DNA from: Alphaproteobacteria bacterium
GTDB taxonomy: Bacteria > Pseudomonadota > Alphaproteobacteria > Reyranellales > Reyranellaceae
NCBI GenBank assembly: GCA_016869975.1
Contig: VGCZ01000004.1
Coordinates: 62,001-126,000, forward strand
Direction of reading: 5' to 3'
Length of the DNA: 64,000 nt
Position numbers and translations under genes: made by a program. Below are positions 33,583 through 41,816 of this stretch, in pieces (the stretch's first letter is position 1; each line of letters begins with the position of its first letter). Below the pieces are notes generated by a model. It searched no databases. It worked only from the letters and a program-made list of their open reading frames with translations, and was not told where the DNA came from.

Positions 33583-34359
33583 TCACGGCCGGACCCCCGG
33601 CGCCTCCATCGCCATGCCGCGGGCGCGGCTCATCAGGTAGAGCTCCAGCGCCGCATACTCCGCCGAGTCGTAGGCGTAGGGCTCGGCGCGCATGCCCACC
33701 AGGCAGTTGCGCAAACGACGCTTGAGAGAGCCCACCGCCTGCCACTCCAGCCGGTAGATCGGATAGCCGGTCGGGTGGCCCTGAGGGATGGTGGCGCCGG
33801 CCAGCCGGCCGCCGGCGTTGTCGTCGTGGCACTGCGCGCAGGACAGGTTGAGCTGCCCCTGCCGCTGGCGCCACAGCGCCTCGCCGCTCTCGACGAAAGG
33901 CCGCAGGCGCGGATCATCAGGTGGCGCGATCGGCTGGCCGCGTGATTGGCGGGCGATAAAGGCGCTGAGCGCCACCAGCTCGCGGCTCTCCGGCGCCAGC
34001 GGCTCAGCCTTCTGCTGCTCGACCCGGCAGCGATTGACGCGCTGGCCGAGATCAATCGGCCGATTGGTCGCTGCGTCGAAGGCCGGGTAGCGGGCAGCGA
34101 CGCCGGCCATGGCGGTCTCGCCGGCGTGACAGTCGGCGCAGGCCTTGCCGGCCGCGCCCTCGCGCCTGGCCCACAGCGCCCGGCCCTCGCCGACCCACAA
34201 CATGCCGGGGTTGGCGCTGTCGTCGTCCTGCATGGCGCGCAGGGAAGCACCCATCTCCTGGTAGCCGGAGCGGCGCGGATCGGCGGTCTGCGCCATGGCC
34301 CACGTCACCAGGAAGACGGCCAGCGCGCCCGCCGAGACGATCGCCGGCAGCGACCTCAT
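33583..34359 (-). CDS. soxA: SoxA, dihaem cytochrome c of the thiosulfate-oxidising system
   Basis: A 258-residue periplasmic protein with a signal peptide (cleavage near WAMA-Q). It has two c-type haem motifs, CADCH at residues 74-78 and CAQCH at 174-178. The catalytic cysteine of SoxA, which becomes the haem ligand and forms the cysteine-thiosulfate link, is Cys219 in RRLRNCLVGMRAEPYA. SoxA pairs with SoxX to attach thiosulfate to SoxY. Its ATG overlaps the soxZ stop by four bases. It is the last gene of the eight-gene operon. soxB, which normally follows, is absent; an unrelated amidohydrolase comes next. Confidence 0.95.
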   Translation of the reverse strand: MRSLPAIVSAGALAVFLVTWAMAQTADPRRSGYQEMGASLRAMQDDDSANPGMLWVGEGRALWARREGAAGKACADCHAGETAMAGVAARYPAFDAATNRPIDLGQRVNRCRVEQQKAEPLAPESRELVALSAFIARQSRGQPIAPPDDPRLRPFVESGEALWRQRQGQLNLSCAQCHDDNAGGRLAGATIPQGHPTGYPIYRLEWQAVGSLKRRLRNCLVGMRAEPYAYDSAEYAALELYLMSRARGMAMEAPGVRP

Positions 34360-34676
34360 TCGACGGAGATCGACGCGCTCTCCTCGACGGAGAAGCCGTT
34401 GTCGCCGGTCCAGCGGAACACCAGCGTGCCGCTCTGCGTCGCGACCGTGGTGAAGGCGATGAACGGGTTGGCGGCGATCGCTGGCGTGAGCGTCAGGCCG
34501 AAGACCTCGGCGCCGTCGTACACGCAGGTGAAGCGGGTGATGATGTCACGCGGGATCAGCCGACCATTGGGCCCGGCGCGGAAGCCGGTTTCCATCGGAT
34601 GCGCGATCAAGGTCTTGATCTCGATCACCTCGCCGCGTTTGGCGGTCTTCGGCACGTTGACGAGGACGCTCGCCAT
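34356..34676 (-). CDS. soxZ: SoxZ, partner of the sulfur carrier SoxY
   Basis: A 106-residue immunoglobulin-like protein. It matches SoxZ along its length: VLVNVPKTAKRGEVIEIKTL, then IAHPMETGFR, then IPRDIITRFTCVYDG, and a C-terminal FRWTGDNGFSVEESASI. SoxZ has no signal of its own and is exported with SoxY, forming the heterodimer that presents bound sulfur to the other Sox enzymes. ATG 34676 overlaps the soxY stop (TGATG) and the end overlaps soxA, so soxYZA are translationally coupled. Confidence 0.95.
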   Translation of the reverse strand: MASVLVNVPKTAKRGEVIEIKTLIAHPMETGFRAGPNGRLIPRDIITRFTCVYDGAEVFGLTLTPAIAANPFIAFTTVATQSGTLVFRWTGDNGFSVEESASISVE

Positions 34677-35128
34677 CACACGATCTCCTCGACGCAGGCC
34701 GCGAGCGTCACCACCACCTCGGCGGCGCCGCTCCAGAAGCCGCCGTCGCTCAGCTCGGCGATGGCGACGATGCGCTGCGAGGCGTTGAGCTTGATGCGTG
34801 TCGACAAGAGCGCGCGCCCCGAGCGCGGGCCCAGGTTCGCGTGCAGCACGTGCGGCTGCGGGTTGTTCTCGTTGAAGATATGGATCGCGCGGACGTGGTC
34901 GGCGTCGGTCATCGGGCTGTCGACCGTGACCGACAGCGGCACGGTGTGGCCATTCTCGACCAGCGGCGGGATGTCCAGCGTCACCTTGCCGGTGTTGATC
35001 TTCGCGCCCCTGGTCACGGCCTCGATCGCCTTGCGCATCTGCTCCGGCGTCGCGCGCGCGGACGACAGCGGCATTACGGCGGCGATCGCCGAGCCGATCA
35101 CGAAGGCGCGTCGTGTGGATGGGCTCAT
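34676..35128 (-). CDS. soxY: SoxY sulfur carrier with a non-standard C-terminus
   Basis: A 150-residue protein with a twin-arginine signal (STRRAFVIGSAIAAVM) and a SoxY beta-sandwich: LVENGHTVPLSVTVDSPM, HIFNENNPQPHVLHANLGPR and STRIKLNASQRIVAIAELSD. SoxY normally ends in Gly-Gly-Cys-Gly-Gly, the flexible arm whose Cys carries the sulfur. Here the end is VTLAACVEEIV, keeping one Cys at the right place but with Ala-Ala before it and five further residues after it, with no glycines. Either this is a SoxY subfamily with a stiffer arm, or it serves another reaction. The stop is certain, as it overlaps soxZ. Confidence 0.92.
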   Translation of the reverse strand: MSPSTRRAFVIGSAIAAVMPLSSARATPEQMRKAIEAVTRGAKINTGKVTLDIPPLVENGHTVPLSVTVDSPMTDADHVRAIHIFNENNPQPHVLHANLGPRSGRALLSTRIKLNASQRIVAIAELSDGGFWSGAAEVVVTLAACVEEIV

Positions 35129-35152
35129 GTTGGTGGGCTCATGGCGCCGATC

Positions 35153-35575
35153 CTACTCCTTGAGCGTCATCAGGAAAGCGACGACATCCTCGACCTGCGC
35201 CGCAGACAGTATAGGCTTGCCGGCGAAGGCGCGCGCGACGCGTTCCAGCCCCTCGGTCCGATAATAGGGCGGCATGATCGTGGCCGGATTGAGCCGGCCC
35301 GCATCGACGACGCGCAGGCGCAACTGCCCCTCCGACCAGCGCGCGCCGGCGCCCGACAGGCTGGGCGCGAGATTGCCCTGGAAGCGCTCCTCCGGGAACG
35401 GCCCGGTGTGACAGAGCAGGCAGAGCCCGACCTGCCGATTGGCGACGACGGCGCGACCCCGCGCCGCGTCGCCCGGCTCGCCGGTGAGCGACTGCGGGAT
35501 CGCGTCGCCCACCACGGTCTGCGCCGAAACCGGCCCCGACAGCAGCAGGGCGACGAGCAGCAGCACGACGCGCAT
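35153..35575 (-). CDS. soxX: SoxX, monohaem cytochrome c
   Basis: A 140-residue exported cytochrome with a signal peptide (RVVLLLVALLLSGPVSA), one haem motif CLLCH in QVGLCLLCHTGPFPE, and an axial Met in NPATIMPPYYRTEGL, the SoxX fingerprint. The C-terminal SAAQVEDVVAFLMTLKE is the usual last cytochrome helix. SoxX accepts electrons as SoxA joins thiosulfate to SoxY. It is 3 bases after soxF and 24 bases before soxY in the same operon. Confidence 0.95.
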   Translation of the reverse strand: MRVVLLLVALLLSGPVSAQTVVGDAIPQSLTGEPGDAARGRAVVANRQVGLCLLCHTGPFPEERFQGNLAPSLSGAGARWSEGQLRLRVVDAGRLNPATIMPPYYRTEGLERVARAFAGKPILSAAQVEDVVAFLMTLKE

Positions 35576-35578
35576 CGT

Positions 35579-36895
35579 TCACCCGAAGGTCTCGGCCGTG
35601 ATGGTGCGGAACCAACCCTCGGCGTAGAGCGCCTCGCGGGCGCGGAATTCCTGGGGCGCGTCGAGCGGGCTGACGCCACCGGCGCCCGGGATGTCGGCGA
35701 GCTGGCCGTTGGTCGGCTTGTAGACACCGGCGATGGTGATCCCGTAGTCGGGCGCCACCAGGCTGTAGCAGGTGTTGATCAACCGCGGTTCGACCGGCTC
35801 GCGGCCCGCCAGGCGCGCGACGATGGCGACGGCGCACACCTTGGCCTGGGCGTTGGCGGAGAAGGCGGATTTGGGCATCGCGCCCATGATCGCCGCGTCG
35901 CCGATGACGTGGATATCCGGCCGCAGCCTGGACTCGAACGACACCGGCTCGACCGGGCACCAGCCACTGCGGTCGGCGACGCCCGCCGCCTCGGCGATGC
36001 GGCCCGCGCGCTGTGGCGGAATCACGTTGGCCACCGCCGCCTTGTGCTTGGCGAAATCGGTCGCGAGCGTCATGTCGGCGGGATCGACCGACACGACCTT
36101 GCCGCCCTTCGACAGCGGCACCCATTCCAGCAGGCCGGGATAGAGCTTCGCCCAGGCGTCCTGGAACAGGCGCTGCTTGGAGAAAGCGTCCTTGGCGTCG
36201 AGCAGCACCAGCTTCGATTTCGGCTTCTTCGTCTTCAGGTAATGCGCGATCAGGCTGACGCGCTCATAGGGACCGGGCGGGCAGCGGAAAGGATTGGCCG
36301 GGGCCGACATCACGACCAGCCCGCCATCGTCCATCGCCTCGAGCTGGCGGCGCAGCAGCACCGTCTGCCCGCCGGCCTTCCAGGCATGTGGCATCTTTTC
36401 GGCCGCCGCTTCGGTGTAGCCCGGCAGGCCCGACCAGTTGATGTCGATACCTGGCGCCAGTACCAGCCGGTCGAACTGAAAGCGCGCGCCGCTGTCGAGC
36501 ACGACGGTCTTGCCGTCGACGCCGACGGCGCGCCGACGCGCCACAGTCACGCCGGCGCGCTCGACGCCGTCTTGCGTGAATTGCTGCTGCGCGATTTCGC
36601 GCAGGCCGCCCAGCACGGCGTTGCTGAACGGGCAGGCCGTGAACACCGGGTCGGGCTCGATCAGGCTTACTGCCAGCTTCGGCTCCAGCGCCTTGAGCGT
36701 CCGCGCGCAGGTGGCACCGGCGAAACCGCCGCCGACAATGACGACACGACCGACCGCCTGCGCCGATGCGATACGCGGCGCGGCGAGCGCGCCCACCATC
36801 GCCGCGCCGACTTGCAAGAAGCGCCGTCTACCTTCCCCCGCCTCCGAGCGCGCAAGCGCGTCCTTGAGGGGAAGGCATGTAGATCGACTCCTCAC
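35579..36895 (-). CDS. soxF: SoxF/FccB-type sulfide dehydrogenase flavoprotein
   Basis: A 438-residue exported flavoprotein of the flavocytochrome c family. FAD binding is at RVVIVGGGFAGATCARTL, and the active-site cysteines are in TACPFSNAVLGG and LINTCYSLVAPDYG. The FAD tail motif is DIHVIGDAAIMGAMPKSAF. It oxidises sulfide or polysulfide and passes electrons to a cytochrome c, here presumably the product of the adjacent gene. GTG 36895 overlaps that gene's stop (GTGA). The stretch before the twin-arginine motif (GRRRFLQVGAAMVG) is unusually long and is partly encoded by a palindromic repeat. Confidence 0.93.
   Translation of the reverse strand: MRSRSTCLPLKDALARSEAGEGRRRFLQVGAAMVGALAAPRIASAQAVGRVVIVGGGFAGATCARTLKALEPKLAVSLIEPDPVFTACPFSNAVLGGLREIAQQQFTQDGVERAGVTVARRRAVGVDGKTVVLDSGARFQFDRLVLAPGIDINWSGLPGYTEAAAEKMPHAWKAGGQTVLLRRQLEAMDDGGLVVMSAPANPFRCPPGPYERVSLIAHYLKTKKPKSKLVLLDAKDAFSKQRLFQDAWAKLYPGLLEWVPLSKGGKVVSVDPADMTLATDFAKHKAAVANVIPPQRAGRIAEAAGVADRSGWCPVEPVSFESRLRPDIHVIGDAAIMGAMPKSAFSANAQAKVCAVAIVARLAGREPVEPRLINTCYSLVAPDYGITIAGVYKPTNGQLADIPGAGGVSPLDAPQEFRAREALYAEGWFRTITAETFG
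36831..36875. repeat. palindromic repeat within the soxF signal region
   Basis: CCTTCCCC at the left and GGGGAAGG at the right are perfect inverted ends around AGCGCGCAAGCGCG, itself palindromic. It resembles the family 2 spacer repeats. It lies inside the coding sequence between the overlapped GTG start and the Tat motif, so it adds residues (about PLKDALARSEAGEG) to the export signal without breaking the frame. Confidence 0.7.
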
Positions 36896-37197
36896 GGCGC
36901 GTCCCTTTGCGCGGCGAACCAGGCCGCGAGCGCGTCGATCTCGGGATCGGTATAGCCCTTGGCGATGCGGCCCATTACCGTCGGGGCGCGCTCGCCTTTC
37001 TGGAAGTCGCGCATCGCCGCGGCGATCTCGGCCGCCGGCCGGCCGTTCAGTCGTGGTATCGCGGTGTCGACGCCTCTGGCCGTCGCGTGGCAGCCGGAGC
37101 AGGACATCGCGCCGAAAGGTCCGTCGGGCGAGGCGGCGTGCGCCGCGCCGCCCGACAGTCCCATCAACAGCAGGCCTATCCAGCGGCCGCGGCGCAC
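36892..37197 (-). CDS. monohaem cytochrome c, probable FccA/SoxE partner of SoxF
   Basis: A 101-residue cytochrome. It has a signal peptide (WIGLLLMGLSGGAAHA), one haem motif in MSCSGCHATARG, a Met ligand in APTVMGRIAKGYT, and a closing helix ALAAWFAAQ. Size and position directly before the sulfide-dehydrogenase flavoprotein fit the cytochrome subunit of flavocytochrome c. GTG 37197 immediately follows the stop of the molybdenum hydroxylase gene, so it could serve as electron acceptor for either enzyme, which would explain their linkage. Confidence 0.9.
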   Translation of the reverse strand: MRRGRWIGLLLMGLSGGAAHAASPDGPFGAMSCSGCHATARGVDTAIPRLNGRPAAEIAAAMRDFQKGERAPTVMGRIAKGYTDPEIDALAAWFAAQRDAP

Positions 37198-39378
37198 CTA
37201 CGCCTTCTTCAGGTCGTGATGCATCAACGGCAGCGAACGGATGCGCTTGCCGGTGGCCTTGGCGATGGCGTTGAGCACCGCCGGCGCGGCCACGGCGATG
37301 GTCGGCTCGCCGACACCGCCCCAGAACCCGCCCGACGGCACCAGCACCGTCTCGACCTTCGGCATCTCGTCGATGCGCATCATGTTGTAGCTATCGAAGT
37401 TGGTCTGCTCGACAGCGCCATCCTTGATGGTGATCTCGCCGTAGAGCAGCGCCGTCAGACCGTAGACGAAGGAGCCGGCGACCTGGCGCTCGATCTGCGC
37501 CGGGTTGACGACGTGGCCGCAATCGGTTGCCGCCGTGATCTTGTGGATCTTCAGCACGCCGGCGTCGCTGACCGACACCTCGGCCACGCCGGCGACATAG
37601 CTGCCGTAGCCCATGATCTGCGCGATGCCGTGGAAATGGCCCTTGGGCAGCGGCTTGCCGTAGCCGGCCTTGGCCGCCGCGGCGTTGAGCACCGCGAGCC
37701 ATTTCGGCTTGAGCATCTTGCGGCGGAACTCCAGCGGATCCTGGCCGGCGGCGGCGGCCAGCTCGTCCATGAAGCACTCCATGTAGACCGCGTTCTGGTT
37801 GGTGTTCACACCACGCCAGAAGCCCGGCGGCACGTGCGGGTTGCGCATCGCGTGATCGACCAGCAGGTTCGGCACGTTGTAGCCATAGGCCGCCTCGACG
37901 CCGGATGCGGCGAAGCCCTGGAACTGCACCGGATCCATGCCGTTGACCAGGTTCTGCGGCAGCACGGAGCTCAGGATCGACTGGCCGGAGATGCGCACGT
38001 GCAGGCCGACCAGGTCGCCTTTGTCGTTCAGGCCGCCGACCAGCTTGCACATGGTCACCGGATGATACTGGCAGTGCGTCATGTCCTCTTCGCGCGACCA
38101 GATCAGCTTGATCGGCACGCCGGGCATCTGCTTGGCGATCAGCACGGCCTGGCGCACATAGTCGGTGCGGCCACGCCGGCCGAAGCCGCCACCCAGCAGC
38201 ATCTTGTAGACCTCGCACTTGGCCGCCGGCAGGCCGGATGCGTCCGCCGTCGCCGCCAGCGCGGCCTCACCGTTCTGCGTCGGGCACCACACCTCGCACT
38301 TGTCCGGGGTGAAGAGCGCCGTGGCGTTCATCGGCTCCATGGTGACGTGGTGCTGGTAGGGATAGGAGTACACGGCCTCGATCTTCTTGGCCGCGCCCGC
38401 GATCGCCGCCTTGGCGTCACCCGCCTTGTTGCCGACGAAGGCTTCGGCCGCGTCGAGGCCTTCCTTGAGCGTCGCCGCGATGGTCGCGCTCGAAACCTTC
38501 GAGTTCGCCGTCTCCTCCCAGACCACGGGCAGCGCGGCGAGCGCGTTGCGCGCGGTCCAATAGGTCTCGGCGATCACCGCGACCGCCGTGTCGCCGACCT
38601 TCACCACGCCCTTCACGCCGGGCATGGACTTGACCCTGTCGGCGTCGAAGCTCACGACCTTGGCGCCGAACACCGGCGCGTCCTTGATCGTCGCCGTCAG
38701 CATGCCCGGCAAGCGCAGGTCGATGCCGTAGATCTGCTTGCCGGTCAGCTTGTCCAGGGTGTCGAGCCGCTTGAGCGGCTTGCCGGCAATCTTCCAGTCC
38801 TTGGGGTCCTTGAGCTTGATCTCCTTCGGCGGGTCGAGCTTGGCGGCCGCCGCAGCGACCTTGCCGTAGGTCAGCTTGCGGTTGGTCGCCTTGTGGGTGA
38901 TCACGCCCTTGTCGACGGAACACTCCTCCGGCTTGACCTTCCATTCGGCCGCCGCCGCGCGCACCAGCATGTCGCGCGCCGCCGCGCCACCCTGGCGCAC
39001 GTACTCGTTCGACTCGCGCACGCCGCGGCTGCCGCCGGTCGAGAAGTTGCGCCAGATGCGTTGGCGCGCGAGGTTCTGCGTCGGCGTCGGATACTCGGTG
39101 GTCACCTTGGACCAGTCACACTCGAGCTCCTCGGCGACGAGCTGCGCGAGCCCGGTTTCCGTGCCCTGACCCATCTCCGAGCGCGCGATGCGGATCACGA
39201 CCTTGTCGTCGGGGCGGATCACGACCCAGGCGTTGATCTCGGGCGCCGCCGCCTGGGCATGGGCGCCGAAGAACGGCACGTTGAAGCCGAAGGTGAAGCC
39301 GCCACCGGCCGCGGCGGCGCCGGCCATCACGCTGCGACGCCTGACGGGCTTGGCGTGGGCGTTGGTTTTTGTCGTCAT
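37198..39378 (-). CDS. molybdopterin large subunit of an isoquinoline 1-oxidoreductase-type hydroxylase
   Basis: A 726-residue xanthine-oxidase-family large subunit, exported by a twin-arginine signal (PVRRRSVMAGAAAAGGG). ATG 39378 has GGGAGG six bases upstream. Cofactor and active-site segments include SEMGQGTETGLAQLVAEELE, KMLLGGGFGRRGRTDYVRQA in two parts, GFWRGVNTNQNA, and the catalytic Glu in GGVGEPTIAVAAPAVLNAI. The IorB group lacks the FAD subunit and donates electrons to cytochromes. Substrates in the family are N-heterocycles and aldehydes. Standing at the head of a sox operon is unusual; it may feed the same cytochrome pool, or act on an organosulfur or aldehyde substrate. Confidence 0.92.
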   Translation of the reverse strand: MTTKTNAHAKPVRRRSVMAGAAAAGGGFTFGFNVPFFGAHAQAAAPEINAWVVIRPDDKVVIRIARSEMGQGTETGLAQLVAEELECDWSKVTTEYPTPTQNLARQRIWRNFSTGGSRGVRESNEYVRQGGAAARDMLVRAAAAEWKVKPEECSVDKGVITHKATNRKLTYGKVAAAAAKLDPPKEIKLKDPKDWKIAGKPLKRLDTLDKLTGKQIYGIDLRLPGMLTATIKDAPVFGAKVVSFDADRVKSMPGVKGVVKVGDTAVAVIAETYWTARNALAALPVVWEETANSKVSSATIAATLKEGLDAAEAFVGNKAGDAKAAIAGAAKKIEAVYSYPYQHHVTMEPMNATALFTPDKCEVWCPTQNGEAALAATADASGLPAAKCEVYKMLLGGGFGRRGRTDYVRQAVLIAKQMPGVPIKLIWSREEDMTHCQYHPVTMCKLVGGLNDKGDLVGLHVRISGQSILSSVLPQNLVNGMDPVQFQGFAASGVEAAYGYNVPNLLVDHAMRNPHVPPGFWRGVNTNQNAVYMECFMDELAAAAGQDPLEFRRKMLKPKWLAVLNAAAAKAGYGKPLPKGHFHGIAQIMGYGSYVAGVAEVSVSDAGVLKIHKITAATDCGHVVNPAQIERQVAGSFVYGLTALLYGEITIKDGAVEQTNFDSYNMMRIDEMPKVETVLVPSGGFWGGVGEPTIAVAAPAVLNAIAKATGKRIRSLPLMHHDLKKA

Positions 39379-39389
39379 GTCGACCTCCC

Positions 39390-39842
39390 TCACGCCTTGG
39401 CCGCTTCATGGATCGCGGCGCGCACCTGCTGATAGGTGCCGCAGCGGCAGATGTTGGTCATCGCCGCGTCGATGTCGGCGTCGGTCGGCTTGGGCTTGTC
39501 CTTCAGGAGCGCTACCGCGGCCATGATCATGCCGCTCTGGCAGTAGCCGCACTGCGGCACGTCCTGCGCCAACCAGGCGCGCTGCACCTTGTTCAGCACG
39601 CCGTTGGTGGCGAGGCCCTCGACCGTGACGATCTTCTTGTTGCCGGTGACCTGGCTCAGCGGCACCTGGCAGGAGCGCGTCGCCACGCCGTCGATGTGCA
39701 CCGTGCAGGCGCCACATTGGGCGACGCCGCAGCCGTACTTCGTGCCGGTGAGCCCGATCGTGTCGCGCAGCACCCACAGGAGCGGCGTGCGCGGATCGAC
39801 AGTCACCTGATGGACTTTGCCATTGACCGTGAGGGCGGGCAT
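39390..39842 (-). CDS. [2Fe-2S] small subunit of the molybdenum hydroxylase (IorA-like)
   Basis: A 150-residue iron-sulfur subunit starting at ATG 39842 after GGGAG. The N-terminal plant-ferredoxin-type cluster is in [18 protein letters not shown] with a fourth Cys in TRSCQVPL. The C-terminal helical cluster is in [13 protein letters not shown] and [11 protein letters not shown]. It carries electrons from the molybdopterin centre of the next gene, 11 bases downstream, toward a cytochrome. It is the first gene of the eight-gene operon ending in soxA; the 215-base spacer upstream should hold the promoter, but no clear box is seen. Confidence 0.95.
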   Translation of the reverse strand: MPALTVNGKVHQVTVDPRTPLLWVLRDTIGLTGTKYGCGVAQCGACTVHIDGVATRSCQVPLSQVTGNKKIVTVEGLATNGVLNKVQRAWLAQDVPQCGYCQSGMIMAAVALLKDKPKPTDADIDAAMTNICRCGTYQQVRAAIHEAAKA

Positions 39843-40057
39843 GCGAGCTTCTCCCTTGCTGTTGCGAGGCGGCCTTGTCCCCATCAACACGTGGACAGCC
39901 GTCGGCTTCCCTGGAGCGGAGCCTAGGGCATTTCACGCCGCGCGGGAAAGGCCGCGTGACGGCGCTGGTCAAACGATCGTGATGCTCGTTACCGCCGCGT
40001 TACCGCGGGAAAGCGGTCGCGGCGCGGCCCGCAGACAGTCCATCATTCGCATGCGCG

Positions 40058-41650
40058 CTACGCAACGGCGAAGCCTTCGTAACCGTTCTTCACCACGGCC
40101 TCGCAGCGTTCGAGATAGGCCGGGAAGCCACCGATATAGGGCATGAACACGCGCGGCTTGCCGGGAATGTTTGCGCCGACATACCAGGAGCTGCAGGTCG
40201 AGCGCAGAGTCAGGCCGGCGACGCTGCCGACATGCTGGACCCAGCCTTCCTGCGCCGCCTCGGTGGCTTCGATCACCTTGGCGCCGCGCGAGCGCACGGC
40301 CTCCAGGCAGTCGGCGATCCATTCGACGTGCTGCTCGATCGACGGCAGCATGTTGGTCAGCACCGACGGCGAACCCGGACCGGTGATGGTGAAGAGATTG
40401 GGGAAGCCGGCGATGGTCAGGCCGAGATAGGTCTTCGGGCCCTCCGCCCAGCGATCCTTCAGTTGGCGTCCGCCGCGACCGCGGAAATCGATCCGCAGCA
40501 GCGCGCCGGTCATGGCGTCGAAGCCGGTGGCCAGCACGAGATCGTCGAAGACGTAGTCCTTGCCCTTGTGGCGCAGGCCGGTGGCGGTGACGCGCTCGAT
40601 CGGCTCGGCGCTGACATCGACCAGCTTGACATGCGGCTTGTTGAAGGTCGCCCAGTAGCCGGTATCGACGCATAGCCGCTTGCAGCCGATGATGTTCTTC
40701 GGCGACAGCAGCTCGGCGACCTGAGGATCGATCACCGTGTCGCGGATCTTGCCACGCACGAAATCCTGCGCGGTCTTGTTCGACGCATCGTTGAGCAGCA
40801 GATCGCCGAACGCGCCCATGAACGGGATGCCGCCATAGGCCCACCGCTCCTCGTACGACTTGCGCCGCTCCTCCTCCGTCGCCTCGATCGCCGAGGCCGG
40901 ATTGAACTTCAGGTCGATATTGGCCGGCATCTTGCGCGCGCGGGCGCGCATGCCCTTGTAGTCGGCCTTGATCGCGCGCTTGTATTCGTCGGTGAGCGGC
41001 TGGTTGTTCGCCGGCACGGTGTAGTTGGCGGTACGCTGGAACACCGTCAGGCCCTTCGCCTGCTCGGCGATGACCGGGATCGACTGGATCGCCGAGGAGC
41101 CGGTGCCGATGACGCCCACCGTGCGGCCGGTGAAATCGACGCCTTCATGCGGCCAGTTACCGGTGTGATAGGTCGGGCCCTTGAAATCGGCGAGGCCTTC
41201 GATCTTCGGCGTGTTGACCGAGGACAAGCAGCCCATCGCCGTGATCACGAAGGTCGCGACGACGCGCTCGCCCCGGTCGGTCTCGACCGTCCAGGTATTC
41301 GACGACTCATCGAAGGTCGCCTTGGTGACCTTGGTCTCGAAGCTTATGTCCTTGCGCAGATCGTAGCGGTCGGCGACGTGGTTGGCGTAGCGCAGGATTT
41401 CGGGCTGCGTGGCGTAGCGCTCGGTCCAGTCCCACTCCTGCTGGAGCTGGTCGTCGAACTGGTAGGAATACTGCATGCTCTCGACGTCGCAGCGCGCGCC
41501 GGGATAGCGGTTCCAGTACCACGTGCCGCCGACGCCCCTGCCGGTCTCGTAGACGCGCGCCGAGAAGCCCTTCTGGCGCAGCTTGTGCAGCATGTACATG
41601 CCGGCGAAGCCCGCACCGATCACCACCGCGTCGAACCGCTCCTGCGCCAT
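40058..41650 (-). CDS. Baeyer-Villiger flavin monooxygenase (cyclohexanone/phenylacetone type)
   Basis: A 530-residue class B flavin monooxygenase. It has two Rossmann motifs, VVIGAGFAGMYMLHKL and GVIGTGSSAIQSIPV, with the Baeyer-Villiger fingerprint FxGxxxHxxxWP between them, exact here as FKGPTYHTGNWP. VGGTWYWNRYPGARCDVES and the late DDLVLATGFDAMTGAL are also typical. It inserts oxygen next to a ketone using NADPH, giving esters or lactones. ATG 41650 is chosen since GGGAGG is nine bases upstream; ATG 41659 lies too close to it. No lactonase or esterase is adjacent. Confidence 0.93.
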   Translation of the reverse strand: MAQERFDAVVIGAGFAGMYMLHKLRQKGFSARVYETGRGVGGTWYWNRYPGARCDVESMQYSYQFDDQLQQEWDWTERYATQPEILRYANHVADRYDLRKDISFETKVTKATFDESSNTWTVETDRGERVVATFVITAMGCLSSVNTPKIEGLADFKGPTYHTGNWPHEGVDFTGRTVGVIGTGSSAIQSIPVIAEQAKGLTVFQRTANYTVPANNQPLTDEYKRAIKADYKGMRARARKMPANIDLKFNPASAIEATEEERRKSYEERWAYGGIPFMGAFGDLLLNDASNKTAQDFVRGKIRDTVIDPQVAELLSPKNIIGCKRLCVDTGYWATFNKPHVKLVDVSAEPIERVTATGLRHKGKDYVFDDLVLATGFDAMTGALLRIDFRGRGGRQLKDRWAEGPKTYLGLTIAGFPNLFTITGPGSPSVLTNMLPSIEQHVEWIADCLEAVRSRGAKVIEATEAAQEGWVQHVGSVAGLTLRSTCSSWYVGANIPGKPRVFMPYIGGFPAYLERCEAVVKNGYEGFAVA

Positions 41651-41751
41651 CCGTCCCATCCTCCCGGAATCCGTCCGATATGAACGGCCGTTTACCGCAC
41701 AGAACGTCGCGCGCCAAGAGCCTCGATCGTCGCGGCGGGTATGCGCGTGCC

Positions 41752-41811
41752 TTTGGGCCTCGCCGCTCCAGCGGCGCTCATGAAAGCGTTGCTGGAGCGG
41801 TACGGTCCAAA
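41752..41811. repeat. long dispersed palindrome, family 3
   Basis: Left arm TTTGGGCCTCGCCGCTCCAG and right arm CTGGAGCGGTACGGTCCAAA pair with a few mismatches. The core CGCCGCTCCAG..GGCGCTC matches the copy at 20077-20135. It ends 5 bases before the cinA stop and occupies the spacer between cinA and the monooxygenase gene. Confidence 0.82.
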
Positions 41812-41816
41812 CGGCA

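Noticed and set aside
34841..36955. A 704-codon plus-strand frame across the sox region
   Set aside because: It runs opposite soxY, soxX and soxF, which have clear motifs. The frame is open only because of codon bias.
36907..39432. An 841-codon plus-strand frame opposite the molybdenum hydroxylase
   Set aside because: It has no recognisable motif and is fully antisense to a well-supported gene.
39843..40057. Possible promoter or small gene in the spacer before the Mo-hydroxylase/Sox operon
   Set aside because: It has some short inverted GC-rich segments, but no clear -35/-10 pair, sigma-54 box or coding frame that I would defend.
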